A stretch of DNA of 64,000 nucleotides from Magnetococcales bacterium (GTDB taxonomy: Bacteria > Pseudomonadota > Magnetococcia > Magnetococcales > UBA8363), in NCBI GenBank assembly GCA_015232865.1, contig JADFYU010000006.1, forward strand, positions 1-64,000. Reading direction: 5' to 3'. This document shows, piece by piece, positions 43,593 to 53,389 of this stretch. Position 1 is the first letter of the stretch. The number at the start of each line of letters is the position of its first letter. A program made the position numbers and the translations under genes. The notes under the pieces are model-generated. The model searched no databases, was not told the DNA's origin, and worked only from the letters and a program-made list of their open reading frames with translations.

Positions 43593-46495
43593 ACCTTATC
43601 GACAAAAAAGATGAACAGGGGCTAGCCCTGATCTGTCGTTTGGATGGAACGATTTTACAGATCCTGGTCAACAGCCCCTTCCTGAGCAGAGTCTGTAAGG
43701 TCGGAACGTTATGGACATCCATCCTGGTTGAGAACTCAATTGGAAAAGGGTTGGATTTCCAAAATAATTTGGCACGAACCGGGTTTGCATTGGGTTGGGA
43801 ATTAACCATCCATTGGGAAAATCATCCGGTCAATATCTATGTCAACGGTCTGGTTCAACAGGATGAACTCTACATAATCGGATCTATCGACCCCCATGGA
43901 ATGGAGCGGCTCTGCTCTGAAATGGTGGCGATTACCAATACCCAGGCCAAAGAAATCCGAGAACTCCACCGAAAAAATCGCCCCAACAAAACCCGTCCCA
44001 CCAAACCACTCAGACCAGCCGACCCGGTCCCTTCTTCCAAAGCCTCTCATTTCTCATCCCACATCTCCTCTCAAAGTGACGAGACCATCGCCCAGTTTGA
44101 AGAAATGACCCGGCTACATAACGAGCTGAACGGCACTCAACGGGAGCTAGCCAGAAACAACAAGAAATTGAGAAGACTGCTCAACGAAAAAGATAGGCTG
44201 TTGACAAAAATTGAAGAGTTGGCACAAAAAGCCGATGCAGCAAACAAAGCCAAAAGTGAGTTTTTGGCCAATATGAGCCATGAAATCAGAACCCCGATGA
44301 ACGCCATCATCGGCTTAAGCCATCTGTGTCTCAAAACATCGCTCACGTCAAAACAGAGCGACTATCTGCATAAAATTCACGACTCAGCAACCTCACTGTT
44401 AAGAATAATCAACGATATCCTTGATTTTTCAAAAATTGAGGCCGGTCGTCTGGAGATGGAATCCACCCTTTTTTCCATAGAGGAGGTATTGGGGAACCTG
44501 TCCACAATCGTCTCTCTCAAAGCAGAAGAAAAAGGGTTGGAGTTTGTCCTTGATGCCGCCGTTGAAATTCCCCACGCCTTGATTGGCGACCCCTTTCGAT
44601 TGAGTCAGATTCTCATCAATTTCTGCAATAACGCCATCAAATTCACTGAGAAAGGAGAGATTCTCCTCTCTATTGCCGTGATTGAACGAGGAGAAGATTC
44701 CATCCGCCTTCAGTTTGCCGTCACAGATACCGGAATCGGCATGACGCCAGAACAAAAAAATCGGCTATTCCAATCGTTCAGCCAGGCTGATTCCAGTATC
44801 ACTCGAAAACATGGCGGAACAGGATTAGGCCTTACCATCTCAAAACAGCTGATTGAAATGATGAACGGTCGCGTCGATGTCGTTTCAGTCCCAGAAAAAG
44901 GTTCCCAGTTTATTTTTGATGTTTTGCTTGGTGTTTCAGAAAAACCACTGGGAGAGTTGATTTTCAAAGCGCCGAATTTGGAAGGAACCAAAGCGTTGGT
45001 GGTGGACGACAACCAGAACTCCAGGCGTGTCATCTCCACCTATCTCTCTTCCTTTGCCTTTAAAGTGGCTTCCGTAACAAAAGGCACCGAGGCCATCTTG
45101 GCCATTCATGAAGCAAATGAGATCGATGACCCTTTTGATCTTGTGATCATGGATTTCATGATGCCGGAAATGGATGGTATCACCTGTTCGGCCATCATCA
45201 AAAACAAAGTGAGCTTAAAGCACCCCCCTCTGATCATCATGGTTTCCGCCTATAGTGACGATACGATCGTCAGGCGGGCCGCAAAAGAGGCGCATGTAGA
45301 CGGATTCTTGGTAAAACCCATCAACCAGAGCCTCTTGTTTGAATCCATCGTCGAAGCTTTCGACCACAACAAGCCGAACACCAAACGCTCAAGATTCCCC
45401 ATTGACGCGGATGAGACACATCAGAACCTTCTTGCCGGAGCCAAGCTTCTCCTGGTGGAGGATAATGAAATAAATCAACAGGTTGCCTGCGAGCTTCTTG
45501 AATATGCCAAGGTTTCGGTCCGCATTGCCCCGAATGGAAAGGTAGCGTTGGACATGATTCGGAAAGAGTCATTTGATGGAATATTGATGGATATGCAGAT
45601 GCCGGTCATGGATGGCTTGGCTGCGACAAGAGAAATTCGTAAAAGCCCCCAATTCAATGCGCTACCCATCATCGCCATGACAGCCAATGCCATGATTGGT
45701 GATCGCGATGCCTGTTTGACCGCCGGCATGCAGGACCACATCACCAAACCCATCGATCCGTCAGCCCTCTATTCGACACTGGCCAAATGGATCAAACCCT
45801 CTGTTGCCAGACATGAACAGTCTGTCAAAAAGATGGATTCCAGACCGAACGTAATGGATTCACGCTCTGACAATCAACCGCTTCTTGTTCCCAACCTTCA
45901 AGAAATCGATACCCGCCAGGGTCTGCTTCGGCTGTCTGGTAACGCTAAAAGTTATATGAGACTATTGGTCAGTTTTCAAAAAAGCCAGAGAGAAGCAACG
46001 TTGACCATAGCTTCGGCACTCCAACTCAAAGATTTCAACTCCGCCGAACGGGTAGCTCATACGTTAAAAGGGCTTGCCGCAACCGTTGGAGCAAAAAAAC
46101 TCTCCGAAACGGCATCCCCTTTGGAAATCGCCATCAGAGATCGTTCTCAATCGGACCATATAAACCATTTACTCAAAAAAACCCAAGAAGAACTGGATAA
46201 AGTCCTTCTTGAATTGGAGAGCATCCCCTTGGCATACGAAAAAAAACGACCCGCCCCGGTAACAAGCCTGTCAGAGCCGGACCTATCTAGACAGACAGCT
46301 CTGCTTAAAAAATTGAATGAACAACTTTTAGTTTTTGATTCGGCGGCAGAAGAAACTCTTAAGATGTTGCAAAGAGAGCCGTTGACAGCAAACATTCAGA
46401 CGCTTCTCGAACGGTTGGACGAGCAAATCAGAACGTTTGACTATGAAGCCGCAAGCGATACCCTCATAAAAAACATCTCATTCAACCCAGATTGA
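43589..46495 (+). CDS. hybrid histidine kinase with two receivers and Hpt, partner of the B12 protein
   Basis: 968 residues, no membrane helix. Residues 1-115 are PAS-like ([20 protein letters not shown]); a coiled coil (about 165-215) follows; HisKA with His231 in [13 protein letters not shown]; HATPase with [20 protein letters not shown] and GGTGLGL; receiver 1 with Asp522 ([12 protein letters not shown]); receiver 2 with Asp668 ([12 protein letters not shown]) and NEINQQVA; Hpt with His824 ([16 protein letters not shown]). A complete intramolecular phosphorelay lacking only the output. Its ATG overlaps the stop of the cobalamin protein. Convergent with yheU 5 bp later. Confidence 0.93.
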   Translation: MNLIDKKDEQGLALICRLDGTILQILVNSPFLSRVCKVGTLWTSILVENSIGKGLDFQNNLARTGFALGWELTIHWENHPVNIYVNGLVQQDELYIIGSIDPHGMERLCSEMVAITNTQAKEIRELHRKNRPNKTRPTKPLRPADPVPSSKASHFSSHISSQSDETIAQFEEMTRLHNELNGTQRELARNNKKLRRLLNEKDRLLTKIEELAQKADAANKAKSEFLANMSHEIRTPMNAIIGLSHLCLKTSLTSKQSDYLHKIHDSATSLLRIINDILDFSKIEAGRLEMESTLFSIEEVLGNLSTIVSLKAEEKGLEFVLDAAVEIPHALIGDPFRLSQILINFCNNAIKFTEKGEILLSIAVIERGEDSIRLQFAVTDTGIGMTPEQKNRLFQSFSQADSSITRKHGGTGLGLTISKQLIEMMNGRVDVVSVPEKGSQFIFDVLLGVSEKPLGELIFKAPNLEGTKALVVDDNQNSRRVISTYLSSFAFKVASVTKGTEAILAIHEANEIDDPFDLVIMDFMMPEMDGITCSAIIKNKVSLKHPPLIIMVSAYSDDTIVRRAAKEAHVDGFLVKPINQSLLFESIVEAFDHNKPNTKRSRFPIDADETHQNLLAGAKLLLVEDNEINQQVACELLEYAKVSVRIAPNGKVALDMIRKESFDGILMDMQMPVMDGLAATREIRKSPQFNALPIIAMTANAMIGDRDACLTAGMQDHITKPIDPSALYSTLAKWIKPSVARHEQSVKKMDSRPNVMDSRSDNQPLLVPNLQEIDTRQGLLRLSGNAKSYMRLLVSFQKSQREATLTIASALQLKDFNSAERVAHTLKGLAATVGAKKLSETASPLEIAIRDRSQSDHINHLLKKTQEELDKVLLELESIPLAYEKKRPAPVTSLSEPDLSRQTALLKKLNEQLLVFDSAAEETLKMLQREPLTANIQTLLERLDEQIRTFDYEAASDTLIKNISFNPD

Positions 46496-46500
46496 ACCAC

Positions 46501-46707
46501 TCATTCCACCGGAAAGATTCCGCAGGTCTCACTTTTCGGATCAAACCGGATTACCGCTTGACCCTGTTTGATCTGTCTTACCACCTGGGCCACTTTCTCC
46601 GCCAAAGAGATATCCACTTCGCCATAATCAGTCCCCTCGCGGGTGACAAAATCCTCTGCAATGGCGTGCAACACATCTGGATTCAGTTGCTCAAAGGGTA
46701 TCTCCAT
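46501..46707 (-). CDS. yheU: YheU-family (UPF0270) protein
   Basis: 68 residues from ATG 46707 (AAGGA seven bases upstream); a longer frame to 46779 has a non-family N-terminus. IPFEQLNPDVLHAIAEDFV, REGTDYGEVDISLAEKVAQV and QIKQGQAVIRFD match the UPF0270 family, small cytoplasmic proteins of unknown function. Stop lies 5 bp from that of the convergent hybrid kinase. Confidence 0.88.
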   Translation of the reverse strand: MEIPFEQLNPDVLHAIAEDFVTREGTDYGEVDISLAEKVAQVVRQIKQGQAVIRFDPKSETCGIFPVE

Positions 46708-47107
46708 CCATTGGTCCTTTTTTTCCCAGGCACGAGCAGAAGAAGTTCCACTCCGGCAGACTGCCGTTTGCCGGTTCAATTGCCGGTTTTTTTGCGATCA
46801 CAGGGAGAATACCGTCATTCCCAGGAAAACTGCAAATATAGATTGTCAATGGATTGAAAAATCGATAGGATCAAGGGAGATCCTCTATGGGTTTGAGTGA
46901 CAGACACGGAACCTTTCGTCTGTTTGGTTCGCTTTTGTATGGGAACCTCGCCACATACGACAGTTTTTTGCTGATTTATTTGCTTTTTTCTTAAAATAAT
47001 CTAATATTCCATAATAGTGAACAGGTGAACCACAGGAGAACTCTCAGGTCTTTGATTTTTTTATCTTTTGAGATACCCAAACATCTTCAACCAGACGATC
47101 GGGATTT
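46708..47107. other. intergenic before the pseudopilin operon
   Basis: 400 bp holding the divergent starts of yheU and the pseudopilin genes. A plus-strand open frame at 46643-46900 is not convincing. No clear promoter, repeat or RNA. Confidence 0.45.
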
Positions 47108-47674
47108 ATGATGGGCAAAAAATGTACGGTCAACAAGATCGCTTCACGAAAATCCGGGGGATATTCCCTGATCGAGTTGGTGTTGGCGATTGTTATCTTG
47201 GGTTCCTTGGCCAGCGCCGTTGCTGCCAATCTGGATTTCAGCACCGCCACGACCATGAGCGCTGCCCACAACACGTTGGAAAATGCCATCCGAGAAGCTC
47301 AATCCTTCTCCATGTACCAAAAACCGGGCTACACCATCAAAATGGATACGGACATCGGTCTACAGGACCGATATATCACCAAAGATGTGGACGGTAACGT
47401 CATTCCAAGAATGGTTGGATTGGCTGTCGCCGACGACGGTACGACGTACGACGGGGTACTTCTTGCCGAAGGAACCCATATCCGCCCCACCCTCGACATC
47501 ACTTTCGACCAGTTGGGAAGGCCGGGAACCAATGGGACTTTATGGACCGACTCCAAGGAGTTTGAGGTGTACAGCTACTCGGACCCGGATGCTCCGGACG
47601 AGGACCAGACCATTTCGAGCGGGACGGTCCATGTGGAAAAAAACACAGGCGCGATTTGGACGGTGACTCCATGA
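47108..47674 (+). CDS. prepilin-type protein 1 (GspH-like)
   Basis: 188 residues. Class III signal: basic leader, cleavage after Gly18, then YSLIELVLAIVILG with Glu at +5, and a hydrophobic helix. The mature domain of about 150 residues is beta-rich and includes DNTIG-like and VHVEKNTGAIWTV segments, as in GspH/FimT minor pilins. Processed by a prepilin peptidase not found in this window. First of four genes that overlap or abut; ATGA overlap with the next. Confidence 0.88.
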   Translation: MMGKKCTVNKIASRKSGGYSLIELVLAIVILGSLASAVAANLDFSTATTMSAAHNTLENAIREAQSFSMYQKPGYTIKMDTDIGLQDRYITKDVDGNVIPRMVGLAVADDGTTYDGVLLAEGTHIRPTLDITFDQLGRPGTNGTLWTDSKEFEVYSYSDPDAPDEDQTISSGTVHVEKNTGAIWTVTP

Positions 47675-48129
47675 AAAACAACCTCCCCAACACGGTGGCG
47701 ATTCGCCAAAGGAATGCCGGTCTGACCCTGATCGAGTTGATCGTCTCCATTGTCGTCGGCAGCGTTGTCGCCGTCGGACTCGTGGTTCAGGTCAACCAGG
47801 CGATCCGGTTTGCCCAGAGTTCCCGTCAGGAAATCCAAGCGGCCATGTTGTATCAGGAAAAAATTGAAGAGCTATCCTTTTTGGCCAGGCAACAGAACTT
47901 TGCTTCGGTGGTCGCCAGCAGTGAGACTCCGGTGACGGGTCTCGATGAGTACGATCGAACGGTGACCATCGTCTCTGCGGCCGCCAATGGTACTCTTGCT
48001 GCCAGCAAGGAGGTGACGGTTGCCATTTCGGGAAATTCCAGTTTTTACTCCGATCAGCCTCTTTTTTATTCCAGGACTGTTACCATATACTGCACGGAGA
48101 CACCGACTGAATGCGCGGGAGGGCTGTGA
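47671..48129 (+). CDS. prepilin-type protein 2 (GspI/PilV-like)
   Basis: 152 residues from ATG 47671, overlapping the previous stop. Cleavage after Gly17 in RNAGLTLIELIVSIVVG with Glu at +5. Mature part mixed helix/strand, ending SRTVTIYCTETPTECAGGL with two Cys that may pair. Position second of four agrees with a GspI/PilV-type tip protein. Confidence 0.85.
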   Translation: MKNNLPNTVAIRQRNAGLTLIELIVSIVVGSVVAVGLVVQVNQAIRFAQSSRQEIQAAMLYQEKIEELSFLARQQNFASVVASSETPVTGLDEYDRTVTIVSAAANGTLAASKEVTVAISGNSSFYSDQPLFYSRTVTIYCTETPTECAGGL

Positions 48130-48725
48130 TGAACAAGCAACGGATTGACCCCATGAACAGCACGACGTTGTCATCAGGCCGAAACAAACCATCTGGCCAC
48201 AGCGGCTTTACCCTGTTGGAAATGGTTTTGGTCATTGCGATCATCTCCGCCATCGCGGCCGCAAGTTGGCCAACGATTACCCTGGCCGTTCAGAGCGCGC
48301 TCATCTACGAACAGATCTCCGATGGGGCGGATCAAGGCCGTCTGGCTATGGAGAGGCTAAGCCGGGAACTACGGGAGGCTACCCCCCGATCCAGCCTGAT
48401 TATCGGAACCAGCAGCGAGATCACTTTCACCTCTACCGCCACCGCTAGCGACACCCTTCCCGGTGGCGAAACCGTCCGTTTCTATTTGAAGGACAATGGG
48501 GGAGAAAACGGCACAGACCTGATGCGGCATGTGACTTCTGAATCGGGATCGGGAGAGATTCTCGCTCGAGGTATCAGCGATCTGGCTTTCAGCTATGATA
48601 CGGCAGATGCCAATACGCTCAACTATGTCGCCTTCGAGATGAGGGTCAATACCGACATACCGGGGAGTGGTGTCGGTGCCATCTCCTATTTACTTCGCAC
48701 TCGAATCTATCCAAGGAACCTCTAA
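48129..48725 (+). CDS. prepilin-type protein 3 (GspJ/PilW-like)
   Basis: 198 residues; GGGAGGG five bases before ATG 48129, and a 1-bp TGATG overlap with the previous gene. Cleavage after Gly26 in GHSGFTLLEMVLVIAIISA, Glu at +5. RLAMERLSRELREATPRS is the conserved helix of GspJ/PilW proteins. Third in the minor-pilin order. Confidence 0.87.
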   Translation: MNKQRIDPMNSTTLSSGRNKPSGHSGFTLLEMVLVIAIISAIAAASWPTITLAVQSALIYEQISDGADQGRLAMERLSRELREATPRSSLIIGTSSEITFTSTATASDTLPGGETVRFYLKDNGGENGTDLMRHVTSESGSGEILARGISDLAFSYDTADANTLNYVAFEMRVNTDIPGSGVGAISYLLRTRIYPRNL

Positions 48726-49376
48726 ATGAACAAGGTAGATCGTCAACGTGGCACCGCCTTAATGATCGTGCTTTACGGCCTTGTCTTTTCGGCTGCGGTC
48801 AGTGCCTACCTCTATACGCTTACCGAACAGACCAACCAATCGACGTTGGCTCAGTTGCAGTCGATGGATAGCCTCTATCAGGCTGAAGGTGGCTTGAGTT
48901 TGGCTCGTTCGGCCATCCGAGAAATCTGTGAAAGCGGAACGTTGCCGACCAACATTGCCCATTCAACGCAGCCGCCGGCGGGATGTACACTACCCAGCAA
49001 TTGTACCAATCAGGTCACCTTTACTGAAACAGCCGTCGGTTCGAACATCTATGATGTGACAGCCTGTGCCTTCGATTATTCCTATTCGAATGAGGGCACC
49101 TGTCAGGTCACTTCACGAACCATTGAAGTCAGCAGCATGCAGTGCCAGATCGTTACCGATCTTCCCGATTGTAATGAGGATGAGGGAGAGGAGGAAGGAG
49201 AGGAGGAAGGAGAGGAGGAAAGCGAGTGTGTAGAAGAGGTGACGGACGACGAAGATGAGGGTGAAGAGGACGCGGACGAAAGCGAGGAGGACGAAGAGGA
49301 TGAGGACGAGGATGAAGACGAAGAAGAACTCAACATCATCGTTATTGACAACGGCTGGCGCGAACAGGTTAATTGA
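48726..49376 (+). CDS. PilX/GspK-like minor pilin with long polyacidic C-terminus
   Basis: 216 residues, starting right after the previous stop. Leader cut after Gly9 in RQRGTALMIVLYGLV; no Glu at +5, as expected of PilX/GspK-type tip proteins. Eight cysteines occur (68, 87, 93, 114, 126, 140, 149, 168), several likely in disulfides. Residues 150-201 are almost purely Glu/Asp with a few Gly/Ser, coded by repetitive GAG/GAC DNA (about 49170-49330), then a short hydrophobic IIVIDNGW end. The acidic tail would bind cations strongly outside the cell. Real gene; tail function unknown. Confidence 0.85.
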   Translation: MNKVDRQRGTALMIVLYGLVFSAAVSAYLYTLTEQTNQSTLAQLQSMDSLYQAEGGLSLARSAIREICESGTLPTNIAHSTQPPAGCTLPSNCTNQVTFTETAVGSNIYDVTACAFDYSYSNEGTCQVTSRTIEVSSMQCQIVTDLPDCNEDEGEEEGEEEGEEESECVEEVTDDEDEGEEDADESEEDEEDEDEDEDEEELNIIVIDNGWREQVN

Positions 49377-49483
49377 TTGATGAACGGCGTGTTTGGCGCA
49401 AGTTGGTTGATTGACACCTGATTCCCTGACTTCAAGGCGGAAACAGGGTGCAGCACTTGGGCTGAATTGTTTGGATTCGGGTG

Positions 49484-49519
49484 ATATTAAAGGCGGAGCT
49501 TTAGGCCCGCCTTTAATAT
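49484..49519 (+). terminator. terminator of the pseudopilin operon
   Basis: ATATTAAAGGCGG (49484-49496) and CCGCCTTTAATAT (49507-49519), perfect 13-bp stem with a 10-nt loop, about 107 bp past the operon stop, with only three T following. It lies just upstream of the glycosyltransferase gene. Confidence 0.7.
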
Positions 49520-49554
49520 TTCGGGAGGATGGCAATCTGGTTGTCAAAAAAAAT

Positions 49555-51285
49555 ATGGAACCGAAGCGGGCATCTGTTTTAAACGGTATTTCTCTAAAAG
49601 AGAGCCATTGGGATCTGATTTTGCCGGTGGTTCTGGTTATCGGCTGTCTGTATCTGTTTGGCAAGGGAGTCGGCTCTTACGCTCTCTGGGATCCTTGGGA
49701 ACCCAAATATGCCCAGGCGGCCAGAACCATGCTGGATCAAGGGGATTTTATCACTCCTCGATATGAAGGTGAAATTCGTTGGTCCAAACCCATATTGATC
49801 TACTGGGCCATCGCGGCCTCGACCTGGCTTGGCACTGAGAGCGAGTTGTTTATTCGTCTGCCCTCTGTGCTGGCGGCCACCCTGGCTGTTTTGTTCCTCT
49901 ATTTTGCTTTAAAAAAAATACGCAGTCGCCCAATGGCCATGATGGCCGCCTGCATTCTGGCGACAACCCCGCAATTTTTCTATATGGCCCGTCAGGCCAC
50001 GCCGGATATGCTCTATGTGCTGTTTGTCGTCGGCACCATGGGTTTTTTTGCCTTGGGTCGTTTTGGTCAGGGTTCTGGTCGGACCTATTTTCTGCTCTCC
50101 TACGTCTCGCTGGCCCTGGCTTTTCTGACCAAAGGGTTGGCTGCCGTCGCCGTCGCTTTTTGCGCAGCGGTTCTGTTTCTTCTTCTGGACTGTCAGGTTG
50201 ACGACCCGGACAATCCCCGCTCACTGGGTTTTCGACTGAAAGAGAGACTCTCAACCTATCAGGTTCCACTGGGCAGTCTGCTGTTTTTATTGGTTTCCGG
50301 CATTTGGCTTGTTCCGGTATATCTCCAACATGGCTGGGCTTTTTTCGACCATTTTATCTTTTATCATCATGTCGTTCGGTTCAGTGAGACGCTTCTCAAC
50401 CACAAAGGTTTTCTCACCTATTATCTGCAACCCCTTTTTCATGGAATGTATCCTTGGTCGGCCCTGCTGCCCATCTCTCTTATCTTTCTTTTCCAGGATC
50501 GTCAAAAACTGGATGAACAGACCCTGCAACGGTGGTATTTTTTGGCTTGGTTCCTGGTTGTTTTTTTGCTCTTTACTGCGGCTGCAACCAAACTTCAGCA
50601 CTATTTCCTCCCCGCCACTCCGTTCGTGGCTGTTTTGGTCGCCTTTATCTGGGAAAAACAGATGGAGGAGAAACCGAACTACTGGCTGGCTCCGACCTTT
50701 CTGCTCTCCATCCCTGTTTTTTGGCTCATCATCCAAGATTTTCTCAACAATAGCAGCAGCTATCTGTTTTTTAATTTTAACAATAACAGACGCTCTATCG
50801 ACAACAGCGACTCTCTGGAATCCTTTTTACTGACCCTGTTTTTTTTCTGGGCGGTTATCATGGTGCTGGCCAGCTTTCGCAAGTTCTCCCGTTTGAATGC
50901 GACCTATGCCGTTATCGCCGCGTTGGCTAATGGAATTTATTTCTCTCACAACGTTCTTCCCGATCACAGCATCAAGCGAACCTTCAAGTATTATGTTGCC
51001 CAATTTCAGGAAAATCGAACGGACGCCGGAGAGATTTTCCATATCAGTGGAAGTCACAACACATTCACCTACTATTGTCCGAGCAAAGAGTGTCACTATT
51101 TTTCCTGGAGAGATCGAGAGGCATTTTTTGAGCAGGTTATTGGTAAAGCGGACGTCCATATCATTGTCAAAAAGAGACAGCGCAGAAAATTGGTTAAAGA
51201 GCTTTCGCAAAGAACAGGCATGTCCTGGCATACCGTGGCCAGCGATCATCCACACTTTTCCATGATTAAAAATCGTCCGAATTAG
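49555..51285 (+). CDS. PMT/ArnT-like membrane glycosyltransferase (GT39/GT83 type)
   Basis: 576 residues from ATG 49555. About twelve membrane helices. First periplasmic loop ALWDPWEPKYAQAARTML then WSKPILIYW, the hallmark of ArnT/PMT transferases that use polyprenyl-phosphate sugars to modify lipid A, glycans or proteins. The strong GGGAGG at 49523 is 26 bp upstream of the ATG, so the start may be earlier (for example a CTG at 49537). A longer frame from 49411 would cross the terminator and is rejected. First gene of the glycan block; with the GT2 enzyme at 53390 it could form a donor-transferase pair. Confidence 0.85.
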   Translation: MEPKRASVLNGISLKESHWDLILPVVLVIGCLYLFGKGVGSYALWDPWEPKYAQAARTMLDQGDFITPRYEGEIRWSKPILIYWAIAASTWLGTESELFIRLPSVLAATLAVLFLYFALKKIRSRPMAMMAACILATTPQFFYMARQATPDMLYVLFVVGTMGFFALGRFGQGSGRTYFLLSYVSLALAFLTKGLAAVAVAFCAAVLFLLLDCQVDDPDNPRSLGFRLKERLSTYQVPLGSLLFLLVSGIWLVPVYLQHGWAFFDHFIFYHHVVRFSETLLNHKGFLTYYLQPLFHGMYPWSALLPISLIFLFQDRQKLDEQTLQRWYFLAWFLVVFLLFTAAATKLQHYFLPATPFVAVLVAFIWEKQMEEKPNYWLAPTFLLSIPVFWLIIQDFLNNSSSYLFFNFNNNRRSIDNSDSLESFLLTLFFFWAVIMVLASFRKFSRLNATYAVIAALANGIYFSHNVLPDHSIKRTFKYYVAQFQENRTDAGEIFHISGSHNTFTYYCPSKECHYFSWRDREAFFEQVIGKADVHIIVKKRQRRKLVKELSQRTGMSWHTVASDHPHFSMIKNRPN

Positions 51286-51364
51286 TGACAAACAGATTAT
51301 TCCATCTTTGGCAACCGGACGGGCGCAGACGGTCCACACCGCCAACTCTCAGAAAGCAATAACA

Positions 51365-52345
51365 ATGGTTGGAGAACAGGTATTGCTCACAGGTGGCACC
51401 GGATTTATTGGTCAAAAAATTCGCCGGACTCTTGTGGAACAGGGCTATCGTGTCCGTTTTCTGGTTCGAGACCTCCAGGCTCTACAGGTCGAGGGACCAG
51501 GCACCCCATTTGTCGGTGACCTCTTGAATCCCGACACTCTGGTGGGAATTGAGGCGGATATCGATTCGGTGATCCATTGTGCGGCAATTCTGGGCAAATG
51601 GGGGTTTGACGAAGAACAGCTCAATCAGGTCAATGTCACCGGTTCCTTGAACCTTCTACGACGATTCGAGGGCAAAAGTTTACGCCGTTTTGTCCATATC
51701 AGTGCCGGTGGGGTCAGCGGTCCGCTCACCTCTTTGGTCGGAGATGAAACAACCCCGTGCCATCCAACCACGGCCTACGAAAGAAGCAAGTGGGTTGTTG
51801 AAGGGGCTTTATTGGCCCAGGCTCAGGCTTTTTCTCTGCCGCTGCTGATCGTTCGACCGACTTTTACCTATGGGCCGGGTGATCGACACAAACTACCTCT
51901 GTTCCGATCGGTAAAAAAACGCCGATTTGCCTTTATCGGCTCAGGAGACAACCTCATCCATCCGGTCTACATCGAGGATGCTGTCGCCGGCATTTTATTG
52001 GCTTTGGAGCGGGGTAGAGACGGTCAGGTTTATATCATCGGCGGGGAGAAGCCGGTTTCCTGGCAGGTGTTGGTTTATACCATCGCCAAAATCCTGAAGG
52101 TTGCCCCTCCCCACTGGCAGGTACCAGAACAGTTGGCGCGGGTGGTAGCCATTATTCTGGAGAATCTGTCCCAGATCATCCCGTTCGATCCACTGGTTAC
52201 CCGCACCCGTGTTCAGATGTTTACCGGCCATTATGGCTACTCCATCGACAAGGCCGCGGCCGAACTGGGATATAAGCCGGCTTTCAGCCTGAAAGAAGGG
52301 CTGGAGAAGACCATACAAAACTATCTTGAGAGCGGTTTTCTTTAG
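51365..52345 (+). CDS. NAD(P)-dependent epimerase/dehydratase (extended SDR)
   Basis: 326 residues. Nucleotide-binding GGTGFIG (10-16) and catalytic YERSK; also RPTFTYGPGDR and HPVYIEDAVAGI, typical of sugar-nucleotide or sterol-type extended SDRs. Could be a sugar epimerase, a reductase or HpnA-like. Start taken at ATG 51365; a longer frame from 51308 adds non-family residues. Confidence 0.87.
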   Translation: MVGEQVLLTGGTGFIGQKIRRTLVEQGYRVRFLVRDLQALQVEGPGTPFVGDLLNPDTLVGIEADIDSVIHCAAILGKWGFDEEQLNQVNVTGSLNLLRRFEGKSLRRFVHISAGGVSGPLTSLVGDETTPCHPTTAYERSKWVVEGALLAQAQAFSLPLLIVRPTFTYGPGDRHKLPLFRSVKKRRFAFIGSGDNLIHPVYIEDAVAGILLALERGRDGQVYIIGGEKPVSWQVLVYTIAKILKVAPPHWQVPEQLARVVAIILENLSQIIPFDPLVTRTRVQMFTGHYGYSIDKAAAELGYKPAFSLKEGLEKTIQNYLESGFL

Positions 52346-52433
52346 ATTGGGCCACAAACAGGCGGTCTTGATGCCGTTTTTAACTAACTTTCAATTCAGG
52401 GTTGAAGCATGGCCGAAAAGATCAAAAGTGATG

Positions 52434-52553
52434 ACCTGGAAACAGCGGTTGGCGGCAAGCGTCTGGCACACCCCATTCATCCTAGATTCGGCAGTTTCAC
52501 CGGATCAATCAATGGATGACATCATGAGCACACCGCCAACCGCCGTTTCCAGG
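52434..52553. repeat. 120-bp element with 20-bp inverted ends around a CCTAGATTCGGCAG copy
   Basis: Left arm CTGGAAACAGCGGTTGGCGG and right arm CCGCCAACCGCCGTTTCCAG are inverted repeats with one mismatch. Between them lies a perfect CCTAGATTCGGCAG at 52481-52494. The right arm overlaps the first codons of the next gene. Resembles a miniature mobile element. Confidence 0.6.
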
Positions 52554-53381
52554 ACAAAATGGCTCGTCAATGCCGATGATTTCGGCCTCTCTGTCGGTGT
52601 CAATCACGGCATTATTCAGGCCTATCAGCAAGGCATAATCCGCTCGACCACCTTGATGGCCAATATGCCCGCTTTTGACCATGCGGTCGAACTGGCAAAA
52701 GATCATCCTGGTCTGGGGGTCGGGGTCCATTTAAACCTCTCTTGGGGCCAACCGGTCTCCAAACCTGCTTTGGTCTCGACTTTGGTAAAGGGCAACGGAG
52801 ATTTTTATTCCAGCCTGCTGGTTTTGGCCGGTCGGATTCAATCGGGTTTGGTGGATATCAACCAGGTGGAACTGGAGTTTAAAAAACAAATTCAAAAAGT
52901 TTGCCAGGCTGGAATCGTTCCGACTCATCTGGATACCCACAAACATATACACCTATTGCCAACTGTGGCCCGTGGGATGATATTGGCGGCCAAGGCGTTT
53001 GCTATTTGTCGGATACGCCGACCTGTCGAAACGGCAGCTCCCTTGCCGATCATCCATGGTTGTCGCCGTTTCATGGTTGGCATGGGCAGCAGAGGATTGC
53101 CGACTTTATTGGATCAGTTCAATATGGTCACTCCAGATTGCTGTGCGGGTATTGCAGCCAGGCATGGACTCACCAGCGAATTCTTGCAGGGGTTATTGGC
53201 TTTTCACCACCAAGGAATAATGGAAATAGTCTCTCATCCGGGTTATGATGACGCCGAGTCGCGGCACTATTCCAGACAAAGACTGGACCGGACGGCAGAG
53301 ATTGGTATTTTGACGGATCGGCGTTGGCCTACTCTTCTTGCAAAGAGGGGCATAAAACTGATCAATTATAGGGATGTTTAG
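52512..53381 (+). CDS. ChbG/HpnK (YdjC-like) carbohydrate deacetylase
   Basis: 289 residues from ATG 52512 (ATG 52524 is also possible). Metal-dependent deacetylase family: NADDFG (20-25), GVHLNLSWG, LDTHKHIHLLP and SHPGYDD carry the ligand and catalytic residues. YdjC-type proteins remove N-acetyl groups from chito-oligosaccharides or hopanoid-linked sugars. The first codons, TPPTAVSR, come from the right arm of the repeat at 52434-52553, so the N-terminus was set by that element; the family domain starts right after. Between the SDR and GT2 genes, it likely trims a glycan intermediate. Confidence 0.88.
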   Translation: MDDIMSTPPTAVSRTKWLVNADDFGLSVGVNHGIIQAYQQGIIRSTTLMANMPAFDHAVELAKDHPGLGVGVHLNLSWGQPVSKPALVSTLVKGNGDFYSSLLVLAGRIQSGLVDINQVELEFKKQIQKVCQAGIVPTHLDTHKHIHLLPTVARGMILAAKAFAICRIRRPVETAAPLPIIHGCRRFMVGMGSRGLPTLLDQFNMVTPDCCAGIAARHGLTSEFLQGLLAFHHQGIMEIVSHPGYDDAESRHYSRQRLDRTAEIGILTDRRWPTLLAKRGIKLINYRDV

Positions 53382-53389
53382 CTTGGGTC

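Noticed and set aside
49103..49664. Minus-strand frames rich in Ser (poly-Ser) or Leu/Phe opposite the acidic pilin tail
   Set aside because: They mirror the GAG/GAC repeats of the plus-strand gene, lack start signals and run into a terminator.
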